DNA of 64,000 nt from Cellulomonas hominis (GTDB lineage: Bacteria > Actinomycetota > Actinomycetes > Actinomycetales > Cellulomonadaceae). Positions 27,533 to 36,973 of this stretch are shown here, one piece after another. Where the stretch lies: positions 1,860,001-1,924,000 of the forward strand of contig NZ_JACHDN010000001.1 of assembly GCF_014201095.1 (NCBI RefSeq), in the 5' to 3' direction. The position numbers were made by a program, and so were the translations under genes. Every line of letters begins with the position of its first letter. Position 1 is the stretch's first letter. A model generated the notes under the pieces. That model saw nothing but the letters and a program-made list of their open reading frames with translations. It made no database searches and was not told the origin of the DNA.

Positions 27533-27667
27533 CCCCGCACGCGGTCGCTCGCCGCGTCGGCCCTGCGCCCGCCGCCCCACGGGCTCGCCCTGGGCCCCGC
27601 GCTCTGGGACACCGCGCCCCGGACACCGCGCCCCATGCGCTCGCCCCGGGCACGCCCTCCGTGCGGT

Positions 27668-27802
27668 CGCCGAGATAGGTCCGTGCGCCGCCCTGTCTCG
27701 GCGCGACAGTCCTATCGGCGGCAGTCGCGCCGAGATCGGTCGTCCGCGCCGAGATCGGTCGCTCTACGCGCCGATCTCGGCGCGAAGTACCGATCTCGGC
27801 GA
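27668..27802. repeat. Cluster of inverted repeats built on CGCCGAGATCGGT
   Basis: Between convergent hemA and purB the core occurs forward at 27668 (TCGCCGAGATAGGT), 27724 and 27745 (CGCGCCGAGATCGGTCG). It is reversed at about 27694 (degenerate), 27767 and 27789 (ACCGATCTCGGCGA). The outer arms pair with one mismatch and the inner arms pair with each other, so the whole 135 nt can fold into large hairpins. It could serve as a bidirectional terminator or as a REP/BIME-type element. Confidence 0.75.
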
Positions 27803-27833
27803 GCGGAACGGCGAGCGCGGGGGCCGGGGCGCC

Positions 27834-27862
27834 CGCGGGTGCACGCGGGTGCACGCGGGTGC
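27834..27862. repeat. Three tandem copies of a 10-mer
   Basis: CGCGGGTGCA is repeated at 27834, 27844 and 27854 (last copy lacks the final base). It lies 12 nt beyond the purB stop, downstream of that gene. Confidence 0.85.
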
Positions 27863-27873
27863 GTTCGGCGGGG

Positions 27874-29325
27874 TCAGTCGTCCAGGAGCGCGACCAGGGA
27901 CTCCGCGAGGCCCGTGTACGCGGCCGGGGTCAGCGCCTGGAGGCGAGCCGCGACGTCGGCCGGCAGGCCCAGCCCGGCGATGAACTCCCGCATGTCCCCG
28001 GCCGTGAGGCGGCGGCCCCGCGTGAGCTCCTTGAGCCGCTCGTACGGGTTCTCCATCCCGGTGACCCCGGCGACCGAGGCCGCGCGCATCGCGGACTGCA
28101 CCGGCTCGCCCAGGACCTCCCAGTTCTGGTCGAGCTCGCGGGCCAGGAGGTCCCGGTCGACGGACAGCGCGCCGAGGCCGCGGCGCACGTTGTCGACCGC
28201 GAGCAGCGCGTGCCCGAAGGCCGGGCCGATGTTCCGCTGGGTGGTGGAGTCGGTGAGGTCGCGCTGCAGGCGGCTGGTGACCAGCGTGGCGCTCAGGGTG
28301 TGGAGCAGCGCGCAGGACAGCTCGAGGTTGGCCTCGGCGTTCTCGAACCGGATGGGGTTCACCTTGTGCGGCATCGTGGACGAGCCGGTGGCCCCCGCGA
28401 CGGGGATCTGCACGAACACCCCGCGGGAGATGTACGTCCACACGTCGGTCGCGAGGTTGTGCAGCACGCGGTTGAACCGGGCGACGTCGGCGTACAGCTC
28501 GGCCTGCCAGTCGTGCGACTCGATCTGCGTGGTCAGCGGGTTCCACGTGAGGCCGAGGTGCTCGACGAACGTGCGGCTGACCTCGGGCCAGTCGGCGTCG
28601 GGGACGGCCACGACGTGCGCGCCGTACGTGCCGGTCGCGCCGTTGAGCTTGCCCAGGTACTCCGCGCCCGCGACCCGGCGGAGCTGCCGGCGCAGCCGGT
28701 GCGCGAGGACCGCGAGCTCCTTGCCGAGGGTGGTCGGGGTGGCGGGCTGCCCGTGGGTGAGCGCGAGCATCGGCACGTCGGCGAGGTCGCGGGCCATCGT
28801 CGCGAGGTCGTCGACCAGGCCGGTCGCGGCGGGCAGCCACACGTCGCGCACCGCGCCGCGGACCATGAGCGCGTAGGACAGGTTGTTCACGTCCTCGCTG
28901 GTGCAGCAGAAGTGCACGAGCTCCGACACGGACGGCAGCACGGTCTCGCCGAGGACCGCCGGCGCGGCCGCGATCTTCTCCTTGAGGTAGTACTCGACGG
29001 CCTTCACGTCGTGCACGGTCGTCCGCTCGAGCTCGGCGAGCCGGGCGACGTCCGCCGCCCCGAAGTCCGTGACGACCGCCCGCAGGTAGGCCTGCTCCGC
29101 GTCGGACAGCGCCGGGGCGCCCGGGACGACGCCGTGCGTGGTCAGGTGGATCAGCCACTCGACCTCGACGTGCACCCGCTCGCGGTTCAGCGCCGCCTCG
29201 GACAGGTGGTCCACGAGGGGGGCGACGGTCCGCCGGTACCGGCCGTCGAGCGGGCCGAGCGCCAGGGGCGGCTCGACGTCGGCCAGCGGGCGGCGGGCAG
29301 CGGGGGCGAGGTCGGTCGCGGGCAT
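27874..29325 (-). CDS. purB: Adenylosuccinate lyase
   Basis: The 483-residue enzyme cleaves SAICAR and adenylosuccinate in purine synthesis. The fumarase/aspartase superfamily signature [18 protein letters not shown] is present, along with the early substrate motif [17 protein letters not shown] and the catalytic-region [20 protein letters not shown]. The length matches the longer PurB class found in gamma-proteobacteria and some actinobacteria. The ATG at 29325 starts MPATDLAP. It is transcribed alone, divergent from the chemoreceptor gene. Confidence 0.94.
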   Translation of the reverse strand: MPATDLAPAARRPLADVEPPLALGPLDGRYRRTVAPLVDHLSEAALNRERVHVEVEWLIHLTTHGVVPGAPALSDAEQAYLRAVVTDFGAADVARLAELERTTVHDVKAVEYYLKEKIAAAPAVLGETVLPSVSELVHFCCTSEDVNNLSYALMVRGAVRDVWLPAATGLVDDLATMARDLADVPMLALTHGQPATPTTLGKELAVLAHRLRRQLRRVAGAEYLGKLNGATGTYGAHVVAVPDADWPEVSRTFVEHLGLTWNPLTTQIESHDWQAELYADVARFNRVLHNLATDVWTYISRGVFVQIPVAGATGSSTMPHKVNPIRFENAEANLELSCALLHTLSATLVTSRLQRDLTDSTTQRNIGPAFGHALLAVDNVRRGLGALSVDRDLLARELDQNWEVLGEPVQSAMRAASVAGVTGMENPYERLKELTRGRRLTAGDMREFIAGLGLPADVAARLQALTPAAYTGLAESLVALLDD

Positions 29326-29488
29326 GGCCCGCATCCTCCCACGGACGGGCGCACCGGGGCCGGGGCCGACCGGGGAGGCGCTCTCCCGCGACGCCTCAGG
29401 CCGGGCCCCGGGCTGCCGATGGGGACACCACTCAGGGGGAGCCGCGCGGAGCAGACGCCGGCGGGCGTGCGGGGACGAGGGGTACGAC

Positions 29489-31048
29489 ATGGCGCTGCTC
29501 GGGCGACGGGGACGCGGGGCCGGGACGCCGGAGACCGCCGGCGGCGACGTGGGCCGGGAGCTGCGCGCGCTCGACGACGTGGTGCGGGCGCTCGGCGCGC
29601 TGCGCGGGGACTGCGGGCTGCCGGAGGTGCTCGAGGTCGTGCGCACCGGCCTGGGCTACGACTACGGCTCGGCCTGGGTCGTGGACGACGCGCGCGGCGA
29701 CCTCGCGTTCGTGGCGCAGTCGGGGGAGCTGTCGGCGGCGGTGTCGCGGATGTCGCCCGGCTTCCGGATGCCGAAGGGCGTCGGCCTGTGCGGGCTGGCG
29801 TGGCAGCGGGACGGCGTCCTCGTGCTGGCGGACGCCCGGGAGCACCCCGCGACGTGTGAGCGCGGGGAGCAGGCGGTCCGGGACGGCGCCCGCGGGGCGA
29901 TGACGATGCCGCTGTGGCGCGACGGCCGGGTCGTGGCGGTGCTGGACTTCGCGTCCCGCGAGGTGCGCGGCGAGGGGCCGGACCAGGTGCTCGTGCTCGA
30001 CGTGCTGGCCCGGACGGTGTCGCAGACCCTCGAGGCCCGGCGGTCCGCGGCGGAGATCGCCCAGGTCGCGCGCGACCAGCAGGCCGTGACGACGTCGGTC
30101 ACCCGGGTCGGCGCGTGCGCCGACGAGGAGGCGGCGCTCCGCACCGCCCTGGACACCGTCCGCGAGGAGTTCGGCTGGGACTACGGCTCGTACTGGGCGG
30201 TGGACCCGGAGGCGCGCGTGCTGCGGTTCCAGGTGGAGTCCGGCACGGCGGGGGAGGAGTTCCGCCGGGTCACCCTGTCCGCGAGCTTCGCGGAGGGCGT
30301 CGGGCTGGCCGGCCGGGCCTGGCGGGCGCGGGACCTGGTGTTCGTGCGCGACCTCGGCGAGCTGACCGACTGCGTGCGCGCCCCGGCGGCCCAGCGCGCG
30401 GGCGTGCGGTCCGGGGTGTGCCTGCCGGTCGTCGTCGGCGACGAGGTCGTCGGCACCATGGACTTCTTCACGACGCAGACCATCGAGCTGAGCGACAGCC
30501 GCCGCGGCTCGCTGCGCAACGTCGCCCGGCTGGTCTCGCAGCGGCTGGACATCCTGCGGGCGGCGGCCCGCGACCGGGCGGCGTCGGAGGCGCTGCTCGG
30601 CAGCGTCGCGCGGCTGTCGGAGAGCGCGGCCGAGGCGGCGCGGGTGGCCGAGGAGGCGGTCGCGCAGACCGCCGCGATGGCGGAGGAGGTCCGGACCCTG
30701 GAGGAGTCGTCGTCGGCGGTGGGCGACGTGATCCGCGTGATCTCGTCGATCGCGGACCAGACGAACCTGCTCGCGCTGAACGCGACGATCGAGGCGGCCC
30801 GCGCCGGGCAGGCCGGGCGCGGGTTCGCGGTGGTGGCCACGGAGGTCAAGGACCTGGCGGGCGGCACGTCCGCGGCGACCTCCCGCGTCGAGCAGCAGGT
30901 CGCCGACATCCAGGCGAACACCGGCGCGGTGTCCCGGGGCATCGACGCGGTGAGCACGACGATCGGCCGGATGGACGAGGTGCAGGCCCGCATCGGCGAG
31001 GTGCTGGACGAGCAGCGGGAGATGGCGCGGGCGTTCCGGGCGTCCTGA
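29489..31048 (+). CDS. Cytoplasmic chemoreceptor with two GAF domains
   Basis: The 519-residue protein has two similar GAF domains (about 40-180 and 215-355; compare [11 protein letters not shown] with [11 protein letters not shown]). They are followed by a short methyl-accepting signalling domain (about 365-519) containing the conserved hairpin tip [20 protein letters not shown] and [16 protein letters not shown]. There is no membrane segment and no HAMP. Such soluble receptors sense internal or diffusible ligands and signal to CheA/CheW, none of which is in this window. The ATG at 29489 follows GAGGGG at about 29477. Confidence 0.85.
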   Translation: MALLGRRGRGAGTPETAGGDVGRELRALDDVVRALGALRGDCGLPEVLEVVRTGLGYDYGSAWVVDDARGDLAFVAQSGELSAAVSRMSPGFRMPKGVGLCGLAWQRDGVLVLADAREHPATCERGEQAVRDGARGAMTMPLWRDGRVVAVLDFASREVRGEGPDQVLVLDVLARTVSQTLEARRSAAEIAQVARDQQAVTTSVTRVGACADEEAALRTALDTVREEFGWDYGSYWAVDPEARVLRFQVESGTAGEEFRRVTLSASFAEGVGLAGRAWRARDLVFVRDLGELTDCVRAPAAQRAGVRSGVCLPVVVGDEVVGTMDFFTTQTIELSDSRRGSLRNVARLVSQRLDILRAAARDRAASEALLGSVARLSESAAEAARVAEEAVAQTAAMAEEVRTLEESSSAVGDVIRVISSIADQTNLLALNATIEAARAGQAGRGFAVVATEVKDLAGGTSAATSRVEQQVADIQANTGAVSRGIDAVSTTIGRMDEVQARIGEVLDEQREMARAFRAS

Positions 31049-31052
31049 GCGG

Positions 31053-31769
31053 TCAGGCCTCGCCCGGGTCGAGGTGCAGCAGGCACCAGCCGGGGCCGGC
31101 GAACGGCGTGAGGTCGGTCGCCGTGACCGGTCCGCCCGCGCGGGCGAGCACCGTCCGGGCGAGCCCGAGGTGCACGGCGCAGACGACGTCCGCGCGCTCG
31201 CGGGCCAGGTCGAGCACCGGGCACCGCCGCAGCCGCACCGCCGTCCCGTCGGGCCGGACCTCCGGGTCGTAGCCGAGCCGGGCGAAGTGCGCGCCGAGCG
31301 CGGCGAGCTGGCCCTCGCGGGCGGCCGCCGGGTCGTCGGCCGCGACGCCGGCGGCGGTCGGCGGGGTCCCGGCGAGCGCGACCGCCGCCTCGGCCGCCGC
31401 GGACCCGGGCGCCGCGAGGTCCCGCCCGTATCCCGCCAGCAGCACGCGGCTGAGGTGCTCGCGCACCCAGCGCTCGCCGTCGCCGGGCTCGTTCGCCGCG
31501 GCGTACAGGGTGTGCGGGCGGCCGCGGGCGTGCCGGTTCTCGACGGTCCGCTCGACCAGGCCGGTGTCGACCAGCGCGGCCAGGTGCTCGCGCGCGGTGC
31601 TGACCCCGAGGCCGACCTCGGCGGCGAGGTCCTGGACGGTGACGGGGACCGCCGCGCGCCGCAGGGCCTGGAGCAGCGCGGCGCGGCTGGGCACCGCGAG
31701 CACCCGGTGCCGCACCGCGTCGTCGGCCGGGCCCGGCGGCGGCGGGGGCGTCGGCCCCAGGCGGGTCAC
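31053..31769 (-). CDS. Winged-helix regulator with C-terminal cysteines (SufR-like)
   Basis: The 238-residue protein has an N-terminal ArsR/DeoR-like winged helix (about 20-95: VQDLAAEVGLGVSTAREHLA then wing NRHARGRPHTLY). The C-terminal domain carries three cysteines spaced as RCP-x-VVCAVHLGL and GWCLLHL. SufR-type regulators hold a [4Fe-4S] cluster through a similar set, so a redox- or iron-sulfur-sensing role is plausible but inferred. The GTG at 31769 overlaps the chelatase stop by 4 nt, placing it last in the nitrite reductase/siroheme operon. It may regulate that operon. Confidence 0.72.
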   Translation of the reverse strand: MTRLGPTPPPPPGPADDAVRHRVLAVPSRAALLQALRRAAVPVTVQDLAAEVGLGVSTAREHLAALVDTGLVERTVENRHARGRPHTLYAAANEPGDGERWVREHLSRVLLAGYGRDLAAPGSAAAEAAVALAGTPPTAAGVAADDPAAAREGQLAALGAHFARLGYDPEVRPDGTAVRLRRCPVLDLARERADVVCAVHLGLARTVLARAGGPVTATDLTPFAGPGWCLLHLDPGEA

Positions 31770-32455
31770 CGCGCGGCGTCCCGGAACCGGTCGAGCGCGA
31801 TCCGGGCGAGCAGCGGGTGCGGGCCGAGCGGCGCGGTGACCACGTCGGCACCGGCCCCGGCGAGGGCGCCGTGGAAGTGCCCGGGCGCCAGCAGGTACGA
31901 CGCGACGACGACGCGGCGCGCGCCCGTCGCCCGCGCGGCGGCCACGGCGTCCCCGACCGACGGGCGTGCGGCGGCGCCGTAGCCCACCGTGACCGGCCCG
32001 GGCCAGCGGGCGCGCAGCCCGGCCAGCACCTCGGCGACGGCCTCCGCGGCGGCGGGGTCGGAGGAGCCGGCGGCGGCGAGCACCACGGCGTCGTCCGCGG
32101 TCGCCCCGGCCTCGGTCAGCCGCTCGACGAGGATCGTCACCAGCCGGTCGTCCGGCCCCAGCGGACCGGCTGCGACCGCGGGCCGGCGGGCGACCGCGGC
32201 GCCGATGTCGTGCCGCACGTGGAACCCGGTGGACAGCAGCAGCGGCACGACCACGGCGACGCCGCCCGCGCGCACCGCGTCGCCGACCGCCGGGCCGACC
32301 GCGGGCTCCTGGACGTCGACGAACGCCTCGCGCACCGGGGTGCCGCCGACGAGCGCCCGCAGGTCCTCGACCACGGACCGCACCACGGCCCGGCCCGCCT
32401 CGCTGCGGGTCCCGTGCGCGCACGCCACGAGCACCGCGCCCCCGGCCTCAGACAC
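31766..32455 (-). CDS. Sirohydrochlorin chelatase-like protein (CbiX/SirB family)
   Basis: The 229-residue protein has the CbiX metal-site histidine in LVACAHGTRSEAG and a second histidine-rich turn STGFHVRHDIGAAV. It continues with the second half-domain (VTVGYGAAARPSVGDAVAAA and YLLAPGHFHGAL). CbiX/SirB inserts Fe2+ into sirohydrochlorin to complete siroheme. It overlaps the siroheme synthase gene and the regulator gene. Its GTG start lies within the end of the siroheme synthase gene. The context with nirBD makes iron the likely metal, not cobalt. Confidence 0.88.
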   Translation of the reverse strand: MSEAGGAVLVACAHGTRSEAGRAVVRSVVEDLRALVGGTPVREAFVDVQEPAVGPAVGDAVRAGGVAVVVPLLLSTGFHVRHDIGAAVARRPAVAAGPLGPDDRLVTILVERLTEAGATADDAVVLAAAGSSDPAAAEAVAEVLAGLRARWPGPVTVGYGAAARPSVGDAVAAARATGARRVVVASYLLAPGHFHGALAGAGADVVTAPLGPHPLLARIALDRFRDAAR

Positions 32456-33740
32456 CGGCGACCGCCCGGCGCTCCTCGCGGGTCGGCAGCGCGACCGCGC
32501 GCCCGGGGCTGCCCGGGTCCAGGAACCCGGGCCGTGCGACCTCGCCCACGACGACGACGCCCGGGGACCGGATGCCGGCCGCCGCGCAGACGGCGGGCAG
32601 GTCGGCCAGGGTCGCGCGGACGGCGCGCTCGCCGGGCAGGGTGGCGCGGGCGACCACCGCGGCCGGGGTCGCCGGGTCGACGCCGCCGTCGAGCGCCTGG
32701 GCCACCAGGTCGCCGAGCGTCGCGACGCCCATGAGCACCACGACGGTGACGTCCGGCCGGCGCAGCGCGTCCAGGTCCAGGTCCGTGAACGGCCAGTGGC
32801 CGTTGACCACGTGCACCCGGTCGCTCGTGCCGCGGTGGGTCACGGGGATGTCCGCGGCGCCGGCGGCGGCGATCGCGGAGGTCACGCCGGGCACCACGCG
32901 CACCGGCACCCCGGCGGCGCGGCAGGCCAGCACCTCCTCGCCGCCGCGGCCGAACAGGTACGGGTCGCCGCCCTTGAGCCGGACGACGCGGTTCCCGGCG
33001 CGGGCCTCGTCGACGAGGATCCGCTCGATGCCCTGCTGCGACACGTGCGCGGCGCCCGGGGCCTTGCCGACGGGGACCACGCGGACGTGGTCGCCGAGGT
33101 CGTCCAGCACCGCGGCCGGGCCGAGGCGGTCCGCGACGACGACGTCGGCCTGGGCGAGCAGGGTGCGGGCGCGCACCGTCATGAGGCCGGGGTCGCCGGT
33201 GCCGCCGCCCACGAGGGCGACCTCGCCGGGGTGCAGCACGTCGGGGCCGGTGGCGCCGCCGCGCACGGGCCGCAGGTCGGCATCGGCCGTGCCCGCGACC
33301 AGGGAGGCGACCAGCGCGTCCCGGACGGCGGCGGCGCGGCGGGGGTCGGCCGCGCCCTCGGACAGCACGCCGACGCGCAGGCCCGCGACCTCGGCGGCGG
33401 CGGGCAGGCGGGCGCTGCCGCGCTCCGCGTCGGAGGCCACCACGCAGAACAGCCGGCGGTCCTCGGCCCAGCGGGCCAGGTCGGCGTCCACCGCGGCGTC
33501 GCCGGTGCACGCGAGCACCAGCCAGACGTCCGCGAGGTCGTCCGCGGCGACGGGGCGCCGGTGCACGGTCAGCCGGCCCTCGGCCGCCCAGGCGGCGAGC
33601 TCGTCGGTGACCTCCGGCGCGACGACGCGCACGCAGGCGCCCGCCGACAGCGCCGCACCGGCCCGGCGCGCGCCGACCGGCCCGCCGCCCGCCACCAGCA
33701 CGGGCCGGCCGGTCAGGTCGAGCCCGGCGAGCAGGGTCAC
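32448..33740 (-). CDS. cysG: Siroheme synthase: precorrin-2 dehydrogenase fused to uroporphyrinogen-III C-methyltransferase
   Basis: The 430-residue protein joins two enzymes. Residues about 1-195 form the NAD-dependent precorrin-2 dehydrogenase (PVLVAGGGPVGARRAGAAL). Residues about 205-425 form the SAM-dependent uroporphyrinogen-III methyltransferase (GEVALVGGGTGDPGLMTVRA, VRLKGGDPYLFGRGGEE, PGVTSAIAAAGAADIPVTHR). The dehydrogenase lobe lacks the C-terminal chelatase region in full form, which fits the presence of a separate CbiX-like chelatase next door. The GTG at 33740 overlaps the nirD stop. It supplies siroheme for NirB. Confidence 0.9.
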   Translation of the reverse strand: MTLLAGLDLTGRPVLVAGGGPVGARRAGAALSAGACVRVVAPEVTDELAAWAAEGRLTVHRRPVAADDLADVWLVLACTGDAAVDADLARWAEDRRLFCVVASDAERGSARLPAAAEVAGLRVGVLSEGAADPRRAAAVRDALVASLVAGTADADLRPVRGGATGPDVLHPGEVALVGGGTGDPGLMTVRARTLLAQADVVVADRLGPAAVLDDLGDHVRVVPVGKAPGAAHVSQQGIERILVDEARAGNRVVRLKGGDPYLFGRGGEEVLACRAAGVPVRVVPGVTSAIAAAGAADIPVTHRGTSDRVHVVNGHWPFTDLDLDALRRPDVTVVVLMGVATLGDLVAQALDGGVDPATPAAVVARATLPGERAVRATLADLPAVCAAAGIRSPGVVVVGEVARPGFLDPGSPGRAVALPTREERRAVAGV

Positions 33741-34093
33741 GTCGTCACCACCAGCACGTCGCCGTCCACGACGAGGACGGGGTAGGTCCGCAGGTCGACG
33801 GGCTCCTTGCCGACGGCGTCCAGGCAGGCGCCGGTCATCAGGTCCCACACCTGCTTGTACATGGGGGACGTGACCGTGGGGACCCCGTCGACGTCGCCGA
33901 CGATGCCGCGGCTGAGCACGTTGGCCCCGCAGAACGGGTCGTGCTGCTGCACGGCGAGCACGCGGTCGTCCGCGAGGCGGAACAGGGCCACGCGGTGCTC
34001 GCCGATCAGGGCGCCGGAGCCGCGCTCGGGCAGCAGGTCGGTCAGGCGGCAGACGCGGGTGGCGCCGTCGGTGTCGGTGCTCGGCGGGGTCAC
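33737..34093 (-). CDS. nirD: Nitrite reductase small subunit NirD
   Basis: The 118-residue protein is the Rieske-like small subunit of NADH-dependent assimilatory nitrite reductase. It shows the family run GEHRVALFRLADDRVLAVQQ, DPFCGANVLSRGIVGD and SPMYKQVWDLMTGACLD. As in most NirD proteins, the full Cys/His set of a Rieske cluster is missing, so it is structural. The GTG at 34093 overlaps the nirB stop by 4 nt. Confidence 0.93.
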   Translation of the reverse strand: MTPPSTDTDGATRVCRLTDLLPERGSGALIGEHRVALFRLADDRVLAVQQHDPFCGANVLSRGIVGDVDGVPTVTSPMYKQVWDLMTGACLDAVGKEPVDLRTYPVLVVDGDVLVVTT

Positions 34094-36666
34094 GGCTGGG
34101 TCTCCAGGGCTCGGGCGGTGCGCAGGTCGGGGACGCCGTGCTCGCCGGGGCGGGCCGGGCGGGCCTGGCCGCGCTCGGGCACGTACGCCAGGTCGGGGTC
34201 GCCGACGCCGGGGGCGTTCACGTACGGGGTGAACCGGCGGAGCTTCTCCGGGTCCTCGAGGGTGGTGCGCCACTCGTCGGCGTACGACGCCACGTGCCGC
34301 TCGATCTCGGCGTCCAGCTCGGCGCCGATGCCCTCGGAGTCCTCGACGACGACGCGCCGCAGCTCCTCGATGCCGCCCGGGAACCCGGCGACGAACGGGG
34401 CCGTGCGCTGCAGCCGGTCGCCGCGCCGCACGTAGAGCGCGAGGAACCGGTCGACCACCTGGATCATGCGCGCGTCGTCCAGGTCCTCCGCCAGCAGGTC
34501 GGCGTGCCGGGGCGTGAAGCCGCCGTTGCCGCCGACGTAGACGTTCCAGCCCTTCTCGGTGGCGATGACGCCGACGTCCTTCGCGCGGGCCTCGGCGCAC
34601 TCGCGGGCGCAGCCGGAGACGCCCATCTTGAACTTGTGCGGGGCGCGCAGGCCGCGGTACCGCAGCTCGAGCCGCACGGCCATCGACGCCGAGTCCTGCA
34701 CGCCGAACCGGCACCACGTGGCGCCGATGCAGGTCTTCACCTGCCGCAGGGACTTGCCGTACGCGTGCCCCGACTCGAAGCCGGCGTCCACCAGGCGCCG
34801 CCAGATCTCCGGCAGCTGGTCCTGCCGGGCGCCGAACATGCCGATCCGCTGCGCGCCGGTGATCCGGGTGAACAGGCCGAAGTCGCGGGCGACCTCCGCG
34901 AACGCCAGCAGCTTCTCCGGGGTGACCTCGCCCCCGGGCATCCGCGGGACGACCGAGTACGTGCCGTCCTTCTGCAGGTTCGCGAGCAGGTGGTCGTTGG
35001 TGTCCTGCAGCGGCGCCTGGTCCGAGGACAGCACGTGGCCGATGCCGAGCGACGCGAGGATCGAGGCGACCACCGGGCGGCAGATCGCGCAGCCGCGGCC
35101 CCGGCCGTGCCGGCTCACGACCTCGGTGAACGTCCGCAGGCCCTCGGTCCGGACCAGGGCGAACAGCTCGGCGCGAGACATCGCGAAGTGCTCGCACATC
35201 GCGGACGACACCTCGAAGCCGGCCTGCTCGAGCGTCGTGTTGACGACCTTCGTCAGCAGGGGGACGCACGACCCGCAGACCGTGCCCGCGCGGGTGCAGG
35301 TCTTCACCTCGCCGACGGTGCGGCAGCCGTGCTCGGTCACCGCGGCGCGCACGGTCCCGGCGGTCACGTTCGAGCACGAGCAGAGGACGACGTCGTCCGG
35401 CACGTCGGTGACGACCGGGCCGCCGCCCTGGGCCAGGAACGCCGACGGGTCCGCGCCGAGCGGCCGGCCGAGCAGGGGTCGCAGCTGCGCGTACAGGTCG
35501 GTGTCGCCGACGAACACGCCGCCGAGCAGCAGCCGCGCGTCGTCCGAGACCACGAGCTTGCGGTAGGTGCGGGCCACGGGGTCGGCGAACGTCACCTCCA
35601 GCGCGCCCGGCGTCAGGCCGAGCACGTCGCCGAAGGACGCCGCGTCGACGCCGGCGCCCTTGAGCTTCGTGCCGTCCGGGGTCCGCGCGTAGGAGCGGAT
35701 GCCGCCGCAGAGCTGGTCGACGACGACGTCCGCCATCGCGTTGCCCGGGGCGATCAGGCCGGCGCACTCGCCGTCCACGCTCGCGCACTCGCCGATCGCC
35801 CAGACCGCGGGGTCGGACGTCCGGCAGGTCGGGCCGACGACGACGCCGCCGCGCTCCGCGACCGCGAGCCCGCACTCCCGGGCCAGGCGGTCGCGCGGGC
35901 GGATGCCGGTCGAGTAGACGAGGACGTCGACGTCGAGGGTGTCGCCGGTCGTGAGGACCAGGCCGCCCACGGCGCCGTCCCCGGTCGCGAGCACGCGCTC
36001 GGCGCCGGCGCCCGTCCGCACGTCCATCCCGCGCTCGGTCACGAGCTGGCGGAGCGTCTCCCCGCCGCCCGCGTCGAGCTGGACGGCCATCAGCCGGTCG
36101 GCGAACTCCACGACGGCGGGCTGCGCGACGCCGAGCGTCTGCAGCGCCGCGGCGGCCTCCAGGCCGAGCACGCCGCCCCCGACGACGGCCCCGCGCAGCG
36201 GGCGGCCCAGCGCCGCGGACCGGTCCCGGACCCAGGACTGCAGGTCCGCGATGTCGCCGAGCGTCCGGTAGCAGAGCACGCCGGGCAGGTCGGTGCCCTC
36301 GGTGCGCGGGACCCAGGGGCGCGAGCCCGTGGCGAGGACGAGGGTGTCGTAGTGCTCGACGCGGCCGCGGTGCGTGGTCACGGTCTGCGCGGCGAGGTCG
36401 ATCGCGATGACCCGCTCGTCCACGACGAGGGTCACGCGCTCGTCGTCCCACGGCGACGGGTCCAGCGTCAGGCTCTCGACGGTCCGGCCGCCGACGACCT
36501 CGGACAGGTGCACGCGGTCGTACGGGCGGTGCGGCTCCTCGCCGATGACGGTCATCCGCCACGGCGGCGCGTCCGCGCGGGAGCACAGCTGCTCCGCGAA
36601 GCGGTGGGCGACCATGCCGCCCCCGACGACGACGACGTGCCCCGGACCGACTGCTGCGCTGTGCAT
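34090..36666 (-). CDS. nirB: Assimilatory nitrite reductase large subunit NirB
   Basis: The 858-residue protein reduces nitrite to ammonium with NADH. In order it has an FAD/NAD oxidoreductase part (VVVVGGGMVAHRFAEQL; second nucleotide site GAVVGGGVLGLEAAAALQ), BFD-like [2Fe-2S] cysteines (CSCSNVTAGTV, CTRAGTVCGSCVPLL) and the sulfite/nitrite reductase domain. The last holds the siroheme-4Fe-4S ligands as CIGATWC (C-x5-C) and SGCARECAEA (C-x3-C). The ATG at 36666 was chosen; a TTG at 36681 is possible. It starts an operon of five coupled genes. I could not recognise a convincing GlnR site upstream. Confidence 0.94.
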   Translation of the reverse strand: MHSAAVGPGHVVVVGGGMVAHRFAEQLCSRADAPPWRMTVIGEEPHRPYDRVHLSEVVGGRTVESLTLDPSPWDDERVTLVVDERVIAIDLAAQTVTTHRGRVEHYDTLVLATGSRPWVPRTEGTDLPGVLCYRTLGDIADLQSWVRDRSAALGRPLRGAVVGGGVLGLEAAAALQTLGVAQPAVVEFADRLMAVQLDAGGGETLRQLVTERGMDVRTGAGAERVLATGDGAVGGLVLTTGDTLDVDVLVYSTGIRPRDRLARECGLAVAERGGVVVGPTCRTSDPAVWAIGECASVDGECAGLIAPGNAMADVVVDQLCGGIRSYARTPDGTKLKGAGVDAASFGDVLGLTPGALEVTFADPVARTYRKLVVSDDARLLLGGVFVGDTDLYAQLRPLLGRPLGADPSAFLAQGGGPVVTDVPDDVVLCSCSNVTAGTVRAAVTEHGCRTVGEVKTCTRAGTVCGSCVPLLTKVVNTTLEQAGFEVSSAMCEHFAMSRAELFALVRTEGLRTFTEVVSRHGRGRGCAICRPVVASILASLGIGHVLSSDQAPLQDTNDHLLANLQKDGTYSVVPRMPGGEVTPEKLLAFAEVARDFGLFTRITGAQRIGMFGARQDQLPEIWRRLVDAGFESGHAYGKSLRQVKTCIGATWCRFGVQDSASMAVRLELRYRGLRAPHKFKMGVSGCARECAEARAKDVGVIATEKGWNVYVGGNGGFTPRHADLLAEDLDDARMIQVVDRFLALYVRRGDRLQRTAPFVAGFPGGIEELRRVVVEDSEGIGAELDAEIERHVASYADEWRTTLEDPEKLRRFTPYVNAPGVGDPDLAYVPERGQARPARPGEHGVPDLRTARALETQP

Positions 36667-36816
36667 GCGCCGAGTTTTCAACGGCCGGGAGCGTCTTTAT
36701 TGGGTCGAACGGCCCAGCGGCGGGGCTGACCAGCCCACAGGCCGCGCGGTGGATCCCCTGGGGCCGGCACGCCGAGGCGTGTCCGCGCCGGTGGGGCCAC
36801 CCGGCAGGAGGTCGTG

Positions 36817-36858
36817 CCCCCGGCCGGTGGCGGGCCCGCACCTGCCACCGGCCGGGGG
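36817..36858. terminator. Hairpin terminator (second of two)
   Basis: CCCCCGGCCGGTGGC (36817-36831) pairs perfectly over 15 bp with 36844-36858. It lies downstream of the chaplin-like gene and upstream of nirB, in a 307-nt gap that otherwise holds only the first terminator and the nirB promoter region. Confidence 0.75.
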
Positions 36859-36913
36859 CCGCTCCGACGTTCCTCCTTCGGTCCGGTGCGGGAGGACGGG
36901 TCGTGTCAGCGAT

Positions 36914-36957
36914 GCCTCCGGCCGGCGACGGTCCCGCACCCGTCGCCGACCGGAGGC
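36914..36957 (-). terminator. Hairpin terminator of the chaplin-like gene (first of two)
   Basis: GCCTCCGGCCGGCGACGG (36914-36931) pairs over 18 bp with one mismatch with 36940-36957 around an 8-nt loop, starting 17 nt beyond the stop codon. No T tract follows, as is common in actinobacteria. Confidence 0.8.
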
Positions 36958-36973
36958 GTTCACGCCCGGGCGG

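Noticed and set aside
36666..36681. TTG start for nirB at 36681
   Set aside because: TTG is rare and gives five extra basic residues with no better ribosome binding site than the ATG at 36666.
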